Below are positions 55,825-64,000 of a DNA stretch of 64,000 nt, piece by piece (position 1 is the first letter of the stretch; each line of letters opens with the position of its first letter). A program made the translations under genes and the position numbers. The notes beneath the pieces were generated by a model. It was not told where the DNA came from. It did not search any database and saw only the letters and a list, made by a program, of their open reading frames with translations. Location of the stretch: NCBI RefSeq assembly GCF_007115095.1, contig NZ_SULH01000002.1, forward strand, positions 197,550-261,549. The letters are read 5' to 3'. Source of the stretch: Levilactobacillus enshiensis (GTDB lineage: Bacteria; Bacillota; Bacilli; Lactobacillales; Lactobacillaceae).

Positions 55825-55896
55825 GACATCGGTCGCGAATTCGCGCTGTTTTCTAACTTTACGAACTGAATCCAACTTTCATCGCTTGCTTTAATT

Positions 55897-55925
55897 TTGA
55901 CAGCTGTTAAAGTTGCCCTTAAAAA
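55897..55925 (+). promoter_or_regulatory. Promoter of lysC-dapF
   Basis: TTGACA (55897-55902), 17 bases, TAAAAA (55920-55925), then a short leader to the GTG at 55964. There is no room for a riboswitch here. Confidence 0.65.
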
Positions 55926-55963
55926 TAACTGTAGCTTCTAAACCTATTTTCGAGGTGATTCCT

Positions 55964-57334
55964 GTGAAAGTCATTAAGTTTGGCGGTAGTTCCCTGGCCA
56001 CTGGTGTCCAAGTAGCTAAGGCCGTTTCAATTATCAACGCGGATGTGGAACGCCGTGTGATCGTCACATCCGCACCGGGAAAGCGAACTCCCACGGACGT
56101 TAAAGTCACGGACCTACTGATTCAATACGCACAACAAGTCATCGCCCATCATGAAACGGATAAAATCGTCATGCAAATTCTCACCCGCTATCAAGCCATC
56201 AGCGACTACTTTGAACTGAACACTGCCGTTATGACGGCCCTCACCAACCGTCTCTGTGCGCTCACGACCAAGTCGTTCACGGACCAGGACTACCTGCTGG
56301 CCGCCTTTAAAGCTCAGGGCGAATTGTTAAACGCTATTTTATTGACCGCCATTTTGAATCAGCAAGGGATTCCCGCAAAATTTGTGGATCCCCAGACGGT
56401 TGGCTTTCTCGTCAGCGGGACCCCTAATGATGCCAGTGTGCTGCCTGCCACCTATGCCAATCTGGCGAGCTGGCAACTTCCCGCAAACGTCCGCATCGTT
56501 TTCCCCGGATTCTTTGGTTACAGTCAGACCGGCGATATTTCCACCTTTGCCCGCGGTGGGTCAGACATTACCGGTGCCATTCTCAGTCGGGGGCTTCGAG
56601 CCGACCTTTACGAGAACTTTACCGACGTTGACGCCATCTTCACGGTCGACACCCGCATTGTGTCCCATCCAGCCATGATTGCGAAGATGTCTTACCGTGA
56701 AATGCGGGAACTCTCCTATGCTGGTTTTTCGGTCTTCCAAGACGAAGCCATCATCCCCGCTATTCAGGGTCAGATCCCGGTGAATGTGAAAAATACCAAC
56801 AATCCGACCGCTCCGGGAACCCTGATCGTTCCGGAACAATTTCTCTTTAACCCGGCTAATCCCATCACGGGCATCGCGTGTTCGGACCGTTTCTCGGCGC
56901 TCTACCTCCACCGTTACCTGCTGAATAAGGAGGTCGGCTTCACGCTCAAATTGCTTGAAATCTTTCAGAAATACGGCCTCTCCTATGAACATATGCCATC
57001 CGGAATCGACGACCTCACCATTATTTTCGACCAGCGTAAATTAGACCCACCAACTATTCACCATCTTTGCCGCGATATTCGTACCACTCTCCACCCGGAT
57101 TACCTGGAGTGGATCGACGATTATGCCATTATCATGGTCGTTGGCGAAGGGATTGCCCACACGATTGATACAATGGGGAAAATTATTGACTCACTCACCC
57201 AAAATAACATTGCGATTCACATGATCAATCAAGGGGCCTCTCGCATTTCAATCATGATTGGCACCCAACGCAAGGATGCGCCCGCCGCCGTCCGCCACAT
57301 CTACGACACATTTTTTGTAAAAAGCGAGGTATAG
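55964..57334 (+). CDS. lysC: Aspartate kinase
   Basis: The 456-residue protein begins MKVIKFGGSSLATG (kinase motif), contains FARGGSDITGAIL and YENFTDVDAIFTVD, and ends in tandem ACT domains (about 300-456) that usually bind the inhibitor amino acid. It phosphorylates aspartate, the first step of the pathway. GTG 55964 follows GAGGTGA by 6-7 bases. It pairs with dapF 3 bases downstream and is divergent from the riboswitch-controlled operon. Which end product inhibits it cannot be read here. Confidence 0.93.
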   Translation: MKVIKFGGSSLATGVQVAKAVSIINADVERRVIVTSAPGKRTPTDVKVTDLLIQYAQQVIAHHETDKIVMQILTRYQAISDYFELNTAVMTALTNRLCALTTKSFTDQDYLLAAFKAQGELLNAILLTAILNQQGIPAKFVDPQTVGFLVSGTPNDASVLPATYANLASWQLPANVRIVFPGFFGYSQTGDISTFARGGSDITGAILSRGLRADLYENFTDVDAIFTVDTRIVSHPAMIAKMSYREMRELSYAGFSVFQDEAIIPAIQGQIPVNVKNTNNPTAPGTLIVPEQFLFNPANPITGIACSDRFSALYLHRYLLNKEVGFTLKLLEIFQKYGLSYEHMPSGIDDLTIIFDQRKLDPPTIHHLCRDIRTTLHPDYLEWIDDYAIIMVVGEGIAHTIDTMGKIIDSLTQNNIAIHMINQGASRISIMIGTQRKDAPAAVRHIYDTFFVKSEV

Positions 57335-57337
57335 CCC

Positions 57338-58327
57338 ATGTTGACCCTGATTAAAGCTCACGGCTCAGAGAACCAATTTTTCCTACTTGATCAAACCCAA
57401 CTCACGCAACCACTGACCACCACTGAATTGTCCTGGATTGCTCGTCAGCTTTGCCACCCGCAAACGGGGCCTCTAGGAGGAGCCGATGGTTTACTTGTAA
57501 TCGCGCCGTCAGCTAATCCAACGTGTCTGGGTGCCATGCGCGTTATCAACGCCGATGGTAGCGAAGCCAAGATGTGTGGCAATGGTCTCCGGACCGTCAG
57601 CCGTTACCTGGCTGAGAAATCAGGTCAGACCCAGTTTCAAATTGCCACTCCAGAAGCCACCCTCAGTGTGATTCGGTCGGCAGACCTAGCACCTAACGTA
57701 CCAGCATTTAGCGTTCAAATTGCCCCCATCTCCATGGCCGCCGCTAACCTCCCTTTTGCCTATCATCAACGACCAGAACTTTTCAATACTGCCGTCCCAG
57801 AGTTCGTCGATCACCAGACATTCACGGCCATTGCCGTTCCTAATCCCCATTTGATCAGCTTTGTCGACCAACTCGATTCGAACGTGTTAGGTGAGCTGGG
57901 GCAGCGCTTAAACGCACCTAACCCTTACTTCCCAGAGGGGGTCAACGTGAGCTTCGCCAAAGTCCTTGGCCCCAACCGGTTGTTCGTCCAGACTTATGAG
58001 CGCGGAGTGGGCTTTACCAATGCCTGTGGGACCGGCATGTCCGCAACCAGTCTGGCCTTTGCCATGCAATACCCGACACTGTTTGACCCAGCCAGTGACC
58101 TCGTTGTCTTGAATCCTGGTGGACTGGTCAAAACACACGTCACCTTAGGAAAAACACCGGCAACCAGCACCTTGCACCTGATTGGCAACGCCACGTTTTC
58201 GGCTAAGCTCACCCTTGATGAACACGACTTGCGCGCAGGAAAATTCTCCACAGCACTCATCGCAACAACCCGTGAAGAAACTGCTTATCAGACCTTTATT
58301 CACCATGTGAAGCAGCTCACCTTGTAA
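57338..58327 (+). CDS. dapF: Diaminopimelate epimerase
   Basis: The 329-residue protein has both active-site cysteines: AKMCGNGLRTVSRYL (about residue 80) and FTNACGTGMSATSLAF (about 230). It converts LL-DAP to meso-DAP for lysine and peptidoglycan. It is longer than the common 275 residues, mainly in the C-terminal tail, as in other lactobacilli. It follows lysC by 3 bases and is followed by palindrome copy D. Confidence 0.95.
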   Translation: MLTLIKAHGSENQFFLLDQTQLTQPLTTTELSWIARQLCHPQTGPLGGADGLLVIAPSANPTCLGAMRVINADGSEAKMCGNGLRTVSRYLAEKSGQTQFQIATPEATLSVIRSADLAPNVPAFSVQIAPISMAAANLPFAYHQRPELFNTAVPEFVDHQTFTAIAVPNPHLISFVDQLDSNVLGELGQRLNAPNPYFPEGVNVSFAKVLGPNRLFVQTYERGVGFTNACGTGMSATSLAFAMQYPTLFDPASDLVVLNPGGLVKTHVTLGKTPATSTLHLIGNATFSAKLTLDEHDLRAGKFSTALIATTREETAYQTFIHHVKQLTL

Positions 58328-58387
58328 CCCCTAAAGAAGCGCGTAAAGCCCAAAGCGGTTGGGTGCACTTCGATACCCTCATGAGGC

Positions 58388-58436
58388 AAAAATCGGCGTT
58401 TTCAGACCTTATGAGAGTCTGAAAACGCCGATTTTT
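58388..58436. terminator. 20-bp perfect palindrome, repeat family copy D
   Basis: AAAAATCGGCGTTTTCAGAC (58388-58407) and its exact complement (58417-58436) surround a 9-base loop. It sits between converging dapF and the glycosyltransferase gene and should terminate both. Confidence 0.88.
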
Positions 58437-58501
58437 GAGTGATATCGTTTAGATGAATTTACTAATAATTTGATGAATAGTAACGAAAATTCTCCCTGGC
58501 T

Positions 58502-59827
58502 TTAGTCCTTATGCAACGACTTGCGCTTCGGACTGACCCACGTCCCCGACCCAAAACCAAGAATCGTCTTGAGCGCTGGAATAAAGGTCATCACCACCGT
58601 CACCGGATTGACCATCCAATAGAAAAGCATGTACAGGGGCGCAAAAATCAGGTATTTCAGTTTAGCTCCCCGGTGGTCGAGTAGGAGCGCTGCAATCAGT
58701 TGCATAAAGCCTGCAAACAGCTCGAAGGTCACGAAGATAAAGGAAATCACGATGCCGTGAAAGACCCGCTCGAAATCTCCCGTAACCAGGAAATACAGCA
58801 TCATCGCAATAAATGCCACGGAGGTGATCGTAAAGAAGAACGACCAAATGATGGACAACGTTGAGTCGACAAACATCGAAATTTGATAACGATGCGCGAT
58901 TGGATGCCGGAAAAATTTCTTAATATTGGTCAGCCACACCTCGGTACCACCTTGTGCCCAGCGCTTACGCTGATGATAAAGATCCTTAATGGTCTCTGGG
59001 ACGTTCATATGAAAAATAACGTTCGGGGCAAATCGAGGCACGGCCCCCAGCATCTGATGGTCCCAAGCAATGCTGATGTCCTCGGTTGCTCGGTTCTGCC
59101 GGAAGCCACCCACGTCAATCAAGAAGTCCTTCTTATACAGGGTATTAGCACCACTATAAGCGTACATTGAATCGTTAATGGCGGTCTGACTACGCTTGAT
59201 GACCCCCACAATACTTGAAAATTCCACCGTCTGCGATTTACCCAATAACGTTGACTGATTCTGTACGTCCATATTTGCCGTCACGGCCGACGTATTCATA
59301 TCCCGGTCGCGCATGAAGAAATTCATATACTTCATCAAAGCGTCCGGTTCGGGAATCGTGTCGGCATCATTACTGAGGATATACTCGCCCTTCGCAAAAT
59401 ACATCCCAATGTTGAAGGCGTGGGCCTTTCCTTTATTTTTGAGAATCTCAACGGTCCGTAACCGTGGATACTTCTCCTGCAGTCGGGTAATGATCTCCCC
59501 AGTCTTGTCGGTCGAGCCATCATTCATGACCAAGACTTCATAATTATCATAATTCAACTCTTCAAATAGATAGGTGATGGTCTCCTCGATCATGACCTCT
59601 TCGTTGTGAGCTGGAATCATAATCGTGATCATTGGTTGTTTACTCGGGAGAATGGGTGACCAGTCGCTGTCCCGTTTGTTAGTTTTTAAGAAACGATAGG
59701 ACAGCGCTCCAGCGAACCAGAAAAAGGACCCCACCACCGGATATAGGCAGAGGATCAGCAGAAATATGTTGAGAATCGTTTGTCCCAGAGTTGCTTTTAA
59801 AACACTATCGATAAAGATATTCCACAC
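58502..59827 (-). CDS. PgaC/IcaA-like family 2 glycosyltransferase
   Basis: The 441-residue protein has an N-terminal helix, a GT2 domain (MITIMIPAHNEE; VLVMNDGSTDKT; ILSNDADTIPEPD; TEDISIAWDHQ; QRKRWAQGG) and three C-terminal helices. The D, DxD, TED, QRKRW set marks a processive synthase like those making poly-N-acetylglucosamine; the sugar is not certain. The start is GTG 59827 with a distant GGAG. It is the last gene of a three-gene cluster with the EAL protein and a membrane partner. Confidence 0.88.
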   Translation of the reverse strand: MWNIFIDSVLKATLGQTILNIFLLILCLYPVVGSFFWFAGALSYRFLKTNKRDSDWSPILPSKQPMITIMIPAHNEEVMIEETITYLFEELNYDNYEVLVMNDGSTDKTGEIITRLQEKYPRLRTVEILKNKGKAHAFNIGMYFAKGEYILSNDADTIPEPDALMKYMNFFMRDRDMNTSAVTANMDVQNQSTLLGKSQTVEFSSIVGVIKRSQTAINDSMYAYSGANTLYKKDFLIDVGGFRQNRATEDISIAWDHQMLGAVPRFAPNVIFHMNVPETIKDLYHQRKRWAQGGTEVWLTNIKKFFRHPIAHRYQISMFVDSTLSIIWSFFFTITSVAFIAMMLYFLVTGDFERVFHGIVISFIFVTFELFAGFMQLIAALLLDHRGAKLKYLIFAPLYMLFYWMVNPVTVVMTFIPALKTILGFGSGTWVSPKRKSLHKD

Positions 59828-59864
59828 GAGTCGCTAATTCTCCTTTTTCTGATGAGCTATTTGC

Positions 59865-60401
59865 TTATTCATCCAGATCATTTAAATCATGCTTGGCATA
59901 CAAGTCATGAATCTGATCAGTATCCAAGTTCTGCTCTGGTTTGACCTGGTAGTGGCGCACATTCTCACGAAATTTCTGATCACCGAATCGGTCCGTCATA
60001 AACCGATCTAGCTCACTCTCCCGTTTCTGTTGATTGATGGGGTTAAAGGTGGGCCACTGCTCAACGACCCGGTCACGCTTACGGTTCTGAATAATCGTCA
60101 TCCCCACAGCAAATAAAGAGACCACCACGAACGCGAACAGCAGCAGCACGCCGATAAACTTAATTTCAAAAATTCCCTCTTGATACGTCCAAATGTGGGG
60201 AACTCGGGGATCATAGGCCGACCAAAAAGAAAGCACGGTGACCACGATCGGAACAATAACGCAAATCCAACCCAAAATGGCAACCACGGTTTGCCAGACT
60301 TTGAGGCCCCAATGCCCCTTCTCAAAGTAAGCATCGGTGTAAAGCTGCTGCCGTTCCTGTTCCGACTGTTTTTCGGCTGCTTGTCGTGTCTGCTGTGCCA
60401 T
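59865..60401 (-). CDS. Two-helix membrane protein of the exopolysaccharide cluster
   Basis: The 178-residue protein has two membrane helices (about residues 35-60 and 80-104), a Gln-rich N-terminus and an acidic C-terminal tail. Its position between the EAL gene and the synthase resembles that of PgaD/IcaD partners, small two-helix proteins needed for synthase activity, though sequence similarity is not evident to me. Its ATG overlaps the EAL stop (TAATG), so translation is coupled. Confidence 0.78.
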   Translation of the reverse strand: MAQQTRQAAEKQSEQERQQLYTDAYFEKGHWGLKVWQTVVAILGWICVIVPIVVTVLSFWSAYDPRVPHIWTYQEGIFEIKFIGVLLLFAFVVVSLFAVGMTIIQNRKRDRVVEQWPTFNPINQQKRESELDRFMTDRFGDQKFRENVRHYQVKPEQNLDTDQIHDLYAKHDLNDLDE

Positions 60402-61204
60402 TACGATTCCTCCCGAGGATTCACAGGGCGACCAAAGTGATAGCCTTGTCGTACCTGAATTTTAAGTTGTTCAGCGAGCTTTTCGTCCGCTTCATCTTCA
60501 ATGCCCATCAAAATCAACTGAATGTGATTGTCCTGAGAAAGTTTATTCCAAAACTGCAAATTCAAGTCGAGCCAAACGGACGGGTCTTCCTTACGAAAGC
60601 TTCGCATGGAACATTTAAGCGAGTCGACTTGTGGCAACAACCATTCGATATTGCTCAGGTTACTCAGCGTAGACCCCACATTATCGACGTCAAACCGCAT
60701 CCCATACTGCCGTGCTTCCTTAATCCGTTTCGTAAATAAACGCCGGTTGATTCGCCCATCGACGTGATCCGCGGTATACTCAACGGCTAAATTCATTGGC
60801 GTAATCTTCGAAATTGCCCAACGAACGAAATAGTGAAAATCAGGACTGATGATTTGATCATACTCTAAGTTGATAGACAACGTGATTGGCTCTACTGGCA
60901 GGGCTTTAAAGGTATCCTCTAACAAAAAAATCACCCGCTGTAACAGTAATGAATCTAGCTGCTGTGGGAGCGACCAAGACCCGTCGGCGTTGTGCTGTCG
61001 TAACAGGCACTCGTAGCCGGTGGTATTTCCCCGAAAGTCGACTTGCTTCTGGATAAAGTAACGGAGTTCAAGCTCATGATTCTCTAAATAATTATTGCTG
61101 CTCTTCCGTGAGTACCAATAATAAATCGCAATGGTTCCCACAACAATGACCGCCATGATACCCGTCATCCACAAGAGAACCGCTTCAAGTTGAGCTAGAG
61201 ACAT
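60401..61204 (-). CDS. Membrane-anchored degenerate EAL-domain protein
   Basis: The 267-residue protein has one N-terminal helix (about 8-30) and an EAL domain (about 45-265). Signature positions are altered: EAL reads ECL (GYECLLRQ), DDFGTG reads VDNVGS, and the AEGVET motif reads LMGIED. Since metal and catalytic residues are lost, it probably does not hydrolyse cyclic di-GMP; it may bind it, or have become a scaffold, to control the adjacent synthase. ATG 61204 follows GGGAG by 9 bases. Confidence 0.85.
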   Translation of the reverse strand: MSLAQLEAVLLWMTGIMAVIVVGTIAIYYWYSRKSSNNYLENHELELRYFIQKQVDFRGNTTGYECLLRQHNADGSWSLPQQLDSLLLQRVIFLLEDTFKALPVEPITLSINLEYDQIISPDFHYFVRWAISKITPMNLAVEYTADHVDGRINRRLFTKRIKEARQYGMRFDVDNVGSTLSNLSNIEWLLPQVDSLKCSMRSFRKEDPSVWLDLNLQFWNKLSQDNHIQLILMGIEDEADEKLAEQLKIQVRQGYHFGRPVNPREES

Positions 61205-61374
61205 TGCCAATCACTCCCAGTCCATAACTGTGACTATTTTTCACACCATTAATCGTCAAAAAAACACCAATAGGTCTAAATCCCCCCATTGATGTTCATT
61301 GATTAACGTTTTACTCAGCGCTTAGGAAATATAGAGACGTGCTACTCAGCCACAGATTTCCATCTGCCAAGCGT

Positions 61375-62100
61375 CTAATTGTTCCCAATAAAATGGAAAC
61401 GCGTAAGTTCCAGTGCTGAATGTTCCATAATTAATTTTCCATGTTCAGCAAGTACGTCAGCCGCGACCTTGGTACGATCCGCATATTCATACGCAACCGC
61501 CAATTCATCCTTGATGGATTCTTTTGAGGACTCGTTCACAAAGAAAATTAATTCTAAGTAATAGTTTCCGTTATATTGGTACAGATTAGAAGCCGCATTT
61601 TCAAGGTGCAACACGCGCGCTAAACTGATCATATCTTCAAAGGAATGGAGCTTCACCACTCGTGTCGTGGTTGGCTGCCCATCATCGTTCAAGTAGTCTT
61701 CGATATCGTTGGAGTCACTAGCCTGCGATTTGAAATTAGAGAAGAAATCTTTCTGGTCGTCCTTTTCCAACAAATGCTCCTTAATCTGATCCGACACTTG
61801 ATCGGGGTGATCACTGTCGACGCTGGCATCGGCACCGTTATCATCTGTGACGTCATCCTCGTCTACGTTCTTACTAATAAATAATTCCAGACCGTTACGA
61901 TTTGGCAAAACCTGGAAGGTCACCGCATCGTTATCTTGAAATTGGTGGTCAACATCGACCTCTTCTAAAATACTATAGAAAAAGCCTTCAATCTGTTTGT
62001 GGTTACCCAGTAGATCCAAGACGGTAATACCGCGTTCACTGAGATCGTCGTTACCGATAACCACTCGAATCGTGTTCTCATTGATTCGTTCCATTTCCAT
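61375..62100 (-). CDS. mecA: Adaptor protein MecA
   Basis: The 241-residue protein matches MecA: an N-terminal substrate-binding domain (MEMERINENTIRVVIGNDDLSERGI), an acidic linker (about 85-125) and a C-terminal domain that binds ClpC (SFEDMISLARVLHLEN, YYLELIFFVN). It delivers substrates to ClpCP. ATG 62100 starts the family sequence; GGGGTG lies 10 bases upstream. Confidence 0.95.
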   Translation of the reverse strand: MEMERINENTIRVVIGNDDLSERGITVLDLLGNHKQIEGFFYSILEEVDVDHQFQDNDAVTFQVLPNRNGLELFISKNVDEDDVTDDNGADASVDSDHPDQVSDQIKEHLLEKDDQKDFFSNFKSQASDSNDIEDYLNDDGQPTTTRVVKLHSFEDMISLARVLHLENAASNLYQYNGNYYLELIFFVNESSKESIKDELAVAYEYADRTKVAADVLAEHGKLIMEHSALELTRFHFIGNN

Positions 62101-62146
62101 GAATAACACCCCTTTCTCGTGGGTTTGGGTATTGTCCTTGATTTTC

Positions 62147-62174
62147 ATTCTAGTCATTTTTAGTTACTTGTAAA
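62147..62174 (-). promoter_or_regulatory. Promoter of mecA
   Basis: TTTACA (62169-62174), 16 bases, TAGAAT (62147-62152) on the minus strand, about 47 bases before the start. Confidence 0.7.
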
Positions 62175-62183
62175 GTAATCATA

Positions 62184-62229
62184 ACAAAAAAACCGGACTG
62201 CAAGTAATATTTTCTCACAAATCCGGTCA
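62184..62229 (-). terminator. Terminator after spx
   Basis: GACCGGATTTG and the matching TCCGGTTTTTTTG on the minus strand, 20 bases past the spx stop. Confidence 0.85.
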
Positions 62230-62249
62230 GATGCAACTAATTAAGCTTA

Positions 62250-62657
62250 TTAGATACCATTTACCAGGCGTTGTGCCCGTTCCAATTCTAGTGCGCGAAC
62301 TTCACGCGGTAGAAAACGGCGAATTTCTTCTTCATTAAAACCAACTTGAAGTCGCTTGTCATCCACCATAATTGGCCGGCGCAAGATACCCGGATGTTGG
62401 CGAATCAACTCATACAGGTCGCGTAGTGGTAAATCGTCCAGATCGACCGTCAATTCTTGGTAGACGCGGGATCGACGAGAGATAATCTCTTCCGTTCCGT
62501 TTTCTGTTAGCCGCAAGATTGATTTAATCTCAGCTATCGTTAAGGGCTCGGAGAAGATATTCTGTTCCCGATACGCAATTCCATGTTCTTCAAACCATAA
62601 CCGAGCCTTACGGCAAGACGTACAACTGGGTGATGTATAGAGCATAACTGTCATCAT
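62250..62657 (-). CDS. spx: Transcriptional regulator Spx
   Basis: The 135-residue protein has the ArsC-like fold of Spx with redox switch CTSC (about residues 12-15), SRRSRVYQ and [26 protein letters not shown]. Spx binds RNA polymerase alpha and redirects transcription under thiol stress. Tandem ATG codons (62657, 62654) follow GGGAGG; either may be used. A TATAAT box lies near 62755-62770 on the minus strand. Confidence 0.95.
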   Translation of the reverse strand: MMTVMLYTSPSCTSCRKARLWFEEHGIAYREQNIFSEPLTIAEIKSILRLTENGTEEIISRRSRVYQELTVDLDDLPLRDLYELIRQHPGILRRPIMVDDKRLQVGFNEEEIRRFLPREVRALELERAQRLVNGI

Positions 62658-62915
62658 CTTTTCCTCCCTCTCATTAGCAAACGATTCGGCTATTGTGGTC
62701 AATAACCGATGCAGCGCCTTAGTGGCCTGTACGGCGTATAAATTATTTAATAATTATATTATACTAGTTTTTTATCAAAAGGGAAGTCTTTTTGTAATTT
62801 AAACTAATAAACAATATTATTCTATACGCCTATTTATCGGGTAATTAGAGACTGATAGCAATGGTTACGCCCATAAAAAGATGACAAGCAATTAACTTTG
62901 AACGAATAAAAACGA

Positions 62916-63656
62916 TTAGATATTATATATAGATTGAGGCTTAACCACTGCCACCGTGATTGCTTCGCCAGCCGCAGCCTGCGCCTCTTGCTGTAGCCGG
63001 TCTAAACTTCCAGTTTGTGGCAGATGCGTTAACAATAATCGTTTGACACCCGCTTGTTTCGCTAACGTTCCCGCTTGCGTCGAGGTCAAGTGCCAAGCTG
63101 TGCCCTGATGGTCGGCAAAAAAGTTCGTGTCGGCTAAGAGCACATCAACGCCTTGTGACCATTCCGCGATGCCGGCAAAAGCTGCCGTATCGGCCGTAAA
63201 GGCTAAGGTCGCCCCCGTCTTAATCTCAGTAATCCGTGGTGCATAGGCCGGTACCGGATGATGTGTGGGCAAAAAATCAATTTTAAACGGACCGAGTTCC
63301 AGCGTCTCGTTCGGGTGATATGCCTGACCGACCGTGGCATTGGGCCAGGTTAGACTGCCAAAGTTAAGTGGATCGGCCGTGTGCCCGTAGATTGGCAGGA
63401 CTGGTTCTGCCTTTTTCCCAGGGGCCAACTGCCAGAGATATTGTAAGACACCCACATCAGCCGTGTGATCGTGATGGTAGTGCGTCAACAACACCGCGTT
63501 TAATTGCAGCGGATCTAACACCTTTTCCAGTGCTAACAAGGCCCCCGAACCACAGTCTAATAGGAGATGATAGTCCCCACTAGTCAGTAAATAACTGCTG
63601 GTTCCTACGCCGTTATGTGGATACCCCCCGTAACAGCCTAAAATCGTTAGTTGCAT
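62916..63656 (-). CDS. MBL-fold metal-dependent hydrolase (RNase Z-like)
   Basis: The 246-residue protein has MQLTILGCYGGYPHNGVGTSSYLL at its start, the metal motif LLTHYHHDHTADVG (about 58-71), FLPTHHPVPAY, FTADTAAF and a C-terminal LLLTHLP, all of the MBL fold near RNase Z and YhfI-like proteins. Substrate unknown. ATG 63656 follows AAAGGG by 8 bases. It is divergent from the next gene. Confidence 0.88.
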   Translation of the reverse strand: MQLTILGCYGGYPHNGVGTSSYLLTSGDYHLLLDCGSGALLALEKVLDPLQLNAVLLTHYHHDHTADVGVLQYLWQLAPGKKAEPVLPIYGHTADPLNFGSLTWPNATVGQAYHPNETLELGPFKIDFLPTHHPVPAYAPRITEIKTGATLAFTADTAAFAGIAEWSQGVDVLLADTNFFADHQGTAWHLTSTQAGTLAKQAGVKRLLLTHLPQTGSLDRLQQEAQAAAGEAITVAVVKPQSIYNI

Positions 63657-63743
63657 TGTAACCACCCTTTCTCATTTGTCATATTCCCAGTGTAGCGCGC
63701 AAAACACAACGTGTAAACGGTTCGCTTTTTAATCAGAAACCCT

Positions 63744-63749
63744 TATAAT
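63744..63749 (+). promoter_or_regulatory. -10 box for the last gene
   Basis: A consensus TATAAT about 85 bases before the ATG at 63834; the -35 is poor. Confidence 0.5.
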
Positions 63750-63833
63750 GAAGGTAGTTAGCAACGACTGGATTAATTGCTAAGTGTTTTGATAAATTAC
63801 CCAGTCTGTCCGCATTCGTTAGGAGGGGTCAGT

Positions 63834-64000
63834 ATGCTTCATAGATTATCTTTAACGTTCGGTACCCGAGATCTGCTCACCAAGATCATTGCTCGCAATC
63901 CTCAACGCCAGCTTATTCTCATGGAAAATGCTGGGGACGACGAAGGCCTACAACTTCTAGATGTTAGTGATGAACCCACCATTTTTACCGGTGGTCTGGA
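63834..64000 (+). CDS. Partial gene cut by the window end, unknown product
   Basis: An ATG at 63834 follows AGGAGGGG by about 6 bases and opens a frame that runs to the window end (55 codons seen: MLHRLSLTFGTRDLLTK..., then RQLILMEN). I cannot assign a family from this fragment. The strong SD and promoter-like box make it a likely real gene. Confidence 0.7.
   Translation, partial: MLHRLSLTFGTRDLLTKIIARNPQRQLILMENAGDDEGLQLLDVSDEPTIFTGGL

Noticed and set aside
56561-56992. 143-codon minus-strand frame
   Set aside because: Antisense to lysC, which is clearly coding.
1-64000. tRNA, rRNA, tmRNA, transposase or integrase genes
   Set aside because: I looked for them in the gaps and among the products and found none; a covariance-model search would settle the RNA genes.

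Overview
The window comes from a Firmicute of the Lactobacillaceae, most like Lactiplantibacillus, Levilactobacillus or a close relative. That placement rests on inference: roughly half G+C, gene clusters ordered as in Bacillus and lactobacilli (yqeG-H-I, nadD, yqeK, rsfS, yqeM; infC-rpmI-rplT; dnaB-dnaI; polA-mutM-coaE), T-box and lysine riboswitch leaders, and several TTG and GTG starts behind strong Shine-Dalgarno (SD) sites. Most of the window is core chromosome and most genes lie on the minus strand. No tRNA, rRNA, transposase or prophage gene was seen.

Layout. Positions 1-4550 are accessory: a secreted matrixin-type metalloprotease flanked by inverted copies of an intergenic repeat, then a three-gene flavin module (FMN-binding protein, ApbE flavin transferase, ferric-reductase-like membrane protein) and a small secreted peptide gene. 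4586-13600 holds a HAD hydrolase, rpmF-yceD, the yqe ribosome-assembly and NAD cluster, and infC-rpmI-rplT behind an attenuated leader, with an apparent ATA start on infC. 13665-24893 holds an MFS exporter, thrS with a T-box, and the replication and repair genes dnaI, dnaB, nrdR, coaE, mutM and polA. 25093-32377 holds a BI-1 protein, murC, an SftA-type DNA translocase, ytpR and a thioredoxin. 32642-42632 holds nucleoside hydrolase, universal stress protein, pepV, nnrD, an RsuA-like protein lacking its catalytic Asp, a MurJ/YtgP flippase, a flavodoxin-like protein with a membrane tail and an ABC exporter. leuS has a T-box.

45790-46520 is the most unusual stretch. It carries an orphan CRISPR of three type I-E-like repeats and two 33-bp spacers with no cas genes in the window, followed on the same strand by an unrecognised 161-codon gene, followed by another degenerate repeat. 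The gene therefore sits between CRISPR repeats.

48293-58327 encodes the whole acetylated diaminopimelate/lysine pathway: asd, patA, dapB, dapA, an N-acetyl-DAP deacetylase, dapH and lysA in one operon behind a lysine riboswitch, with lysC-dapF divergent. 58502-61204 is an exopolysaccharide cluster (PgaC-like synthase, membrane partner, degenerate EAL protein). mecA, spx and an MBL-fold hydrolase close the window.

A family of long perfect palindromes (TTTTTCAGA...TCTGAAAAA with similar flanks) occurs four times, three of them between converging genes, and probably serves as bidirectional terminators.
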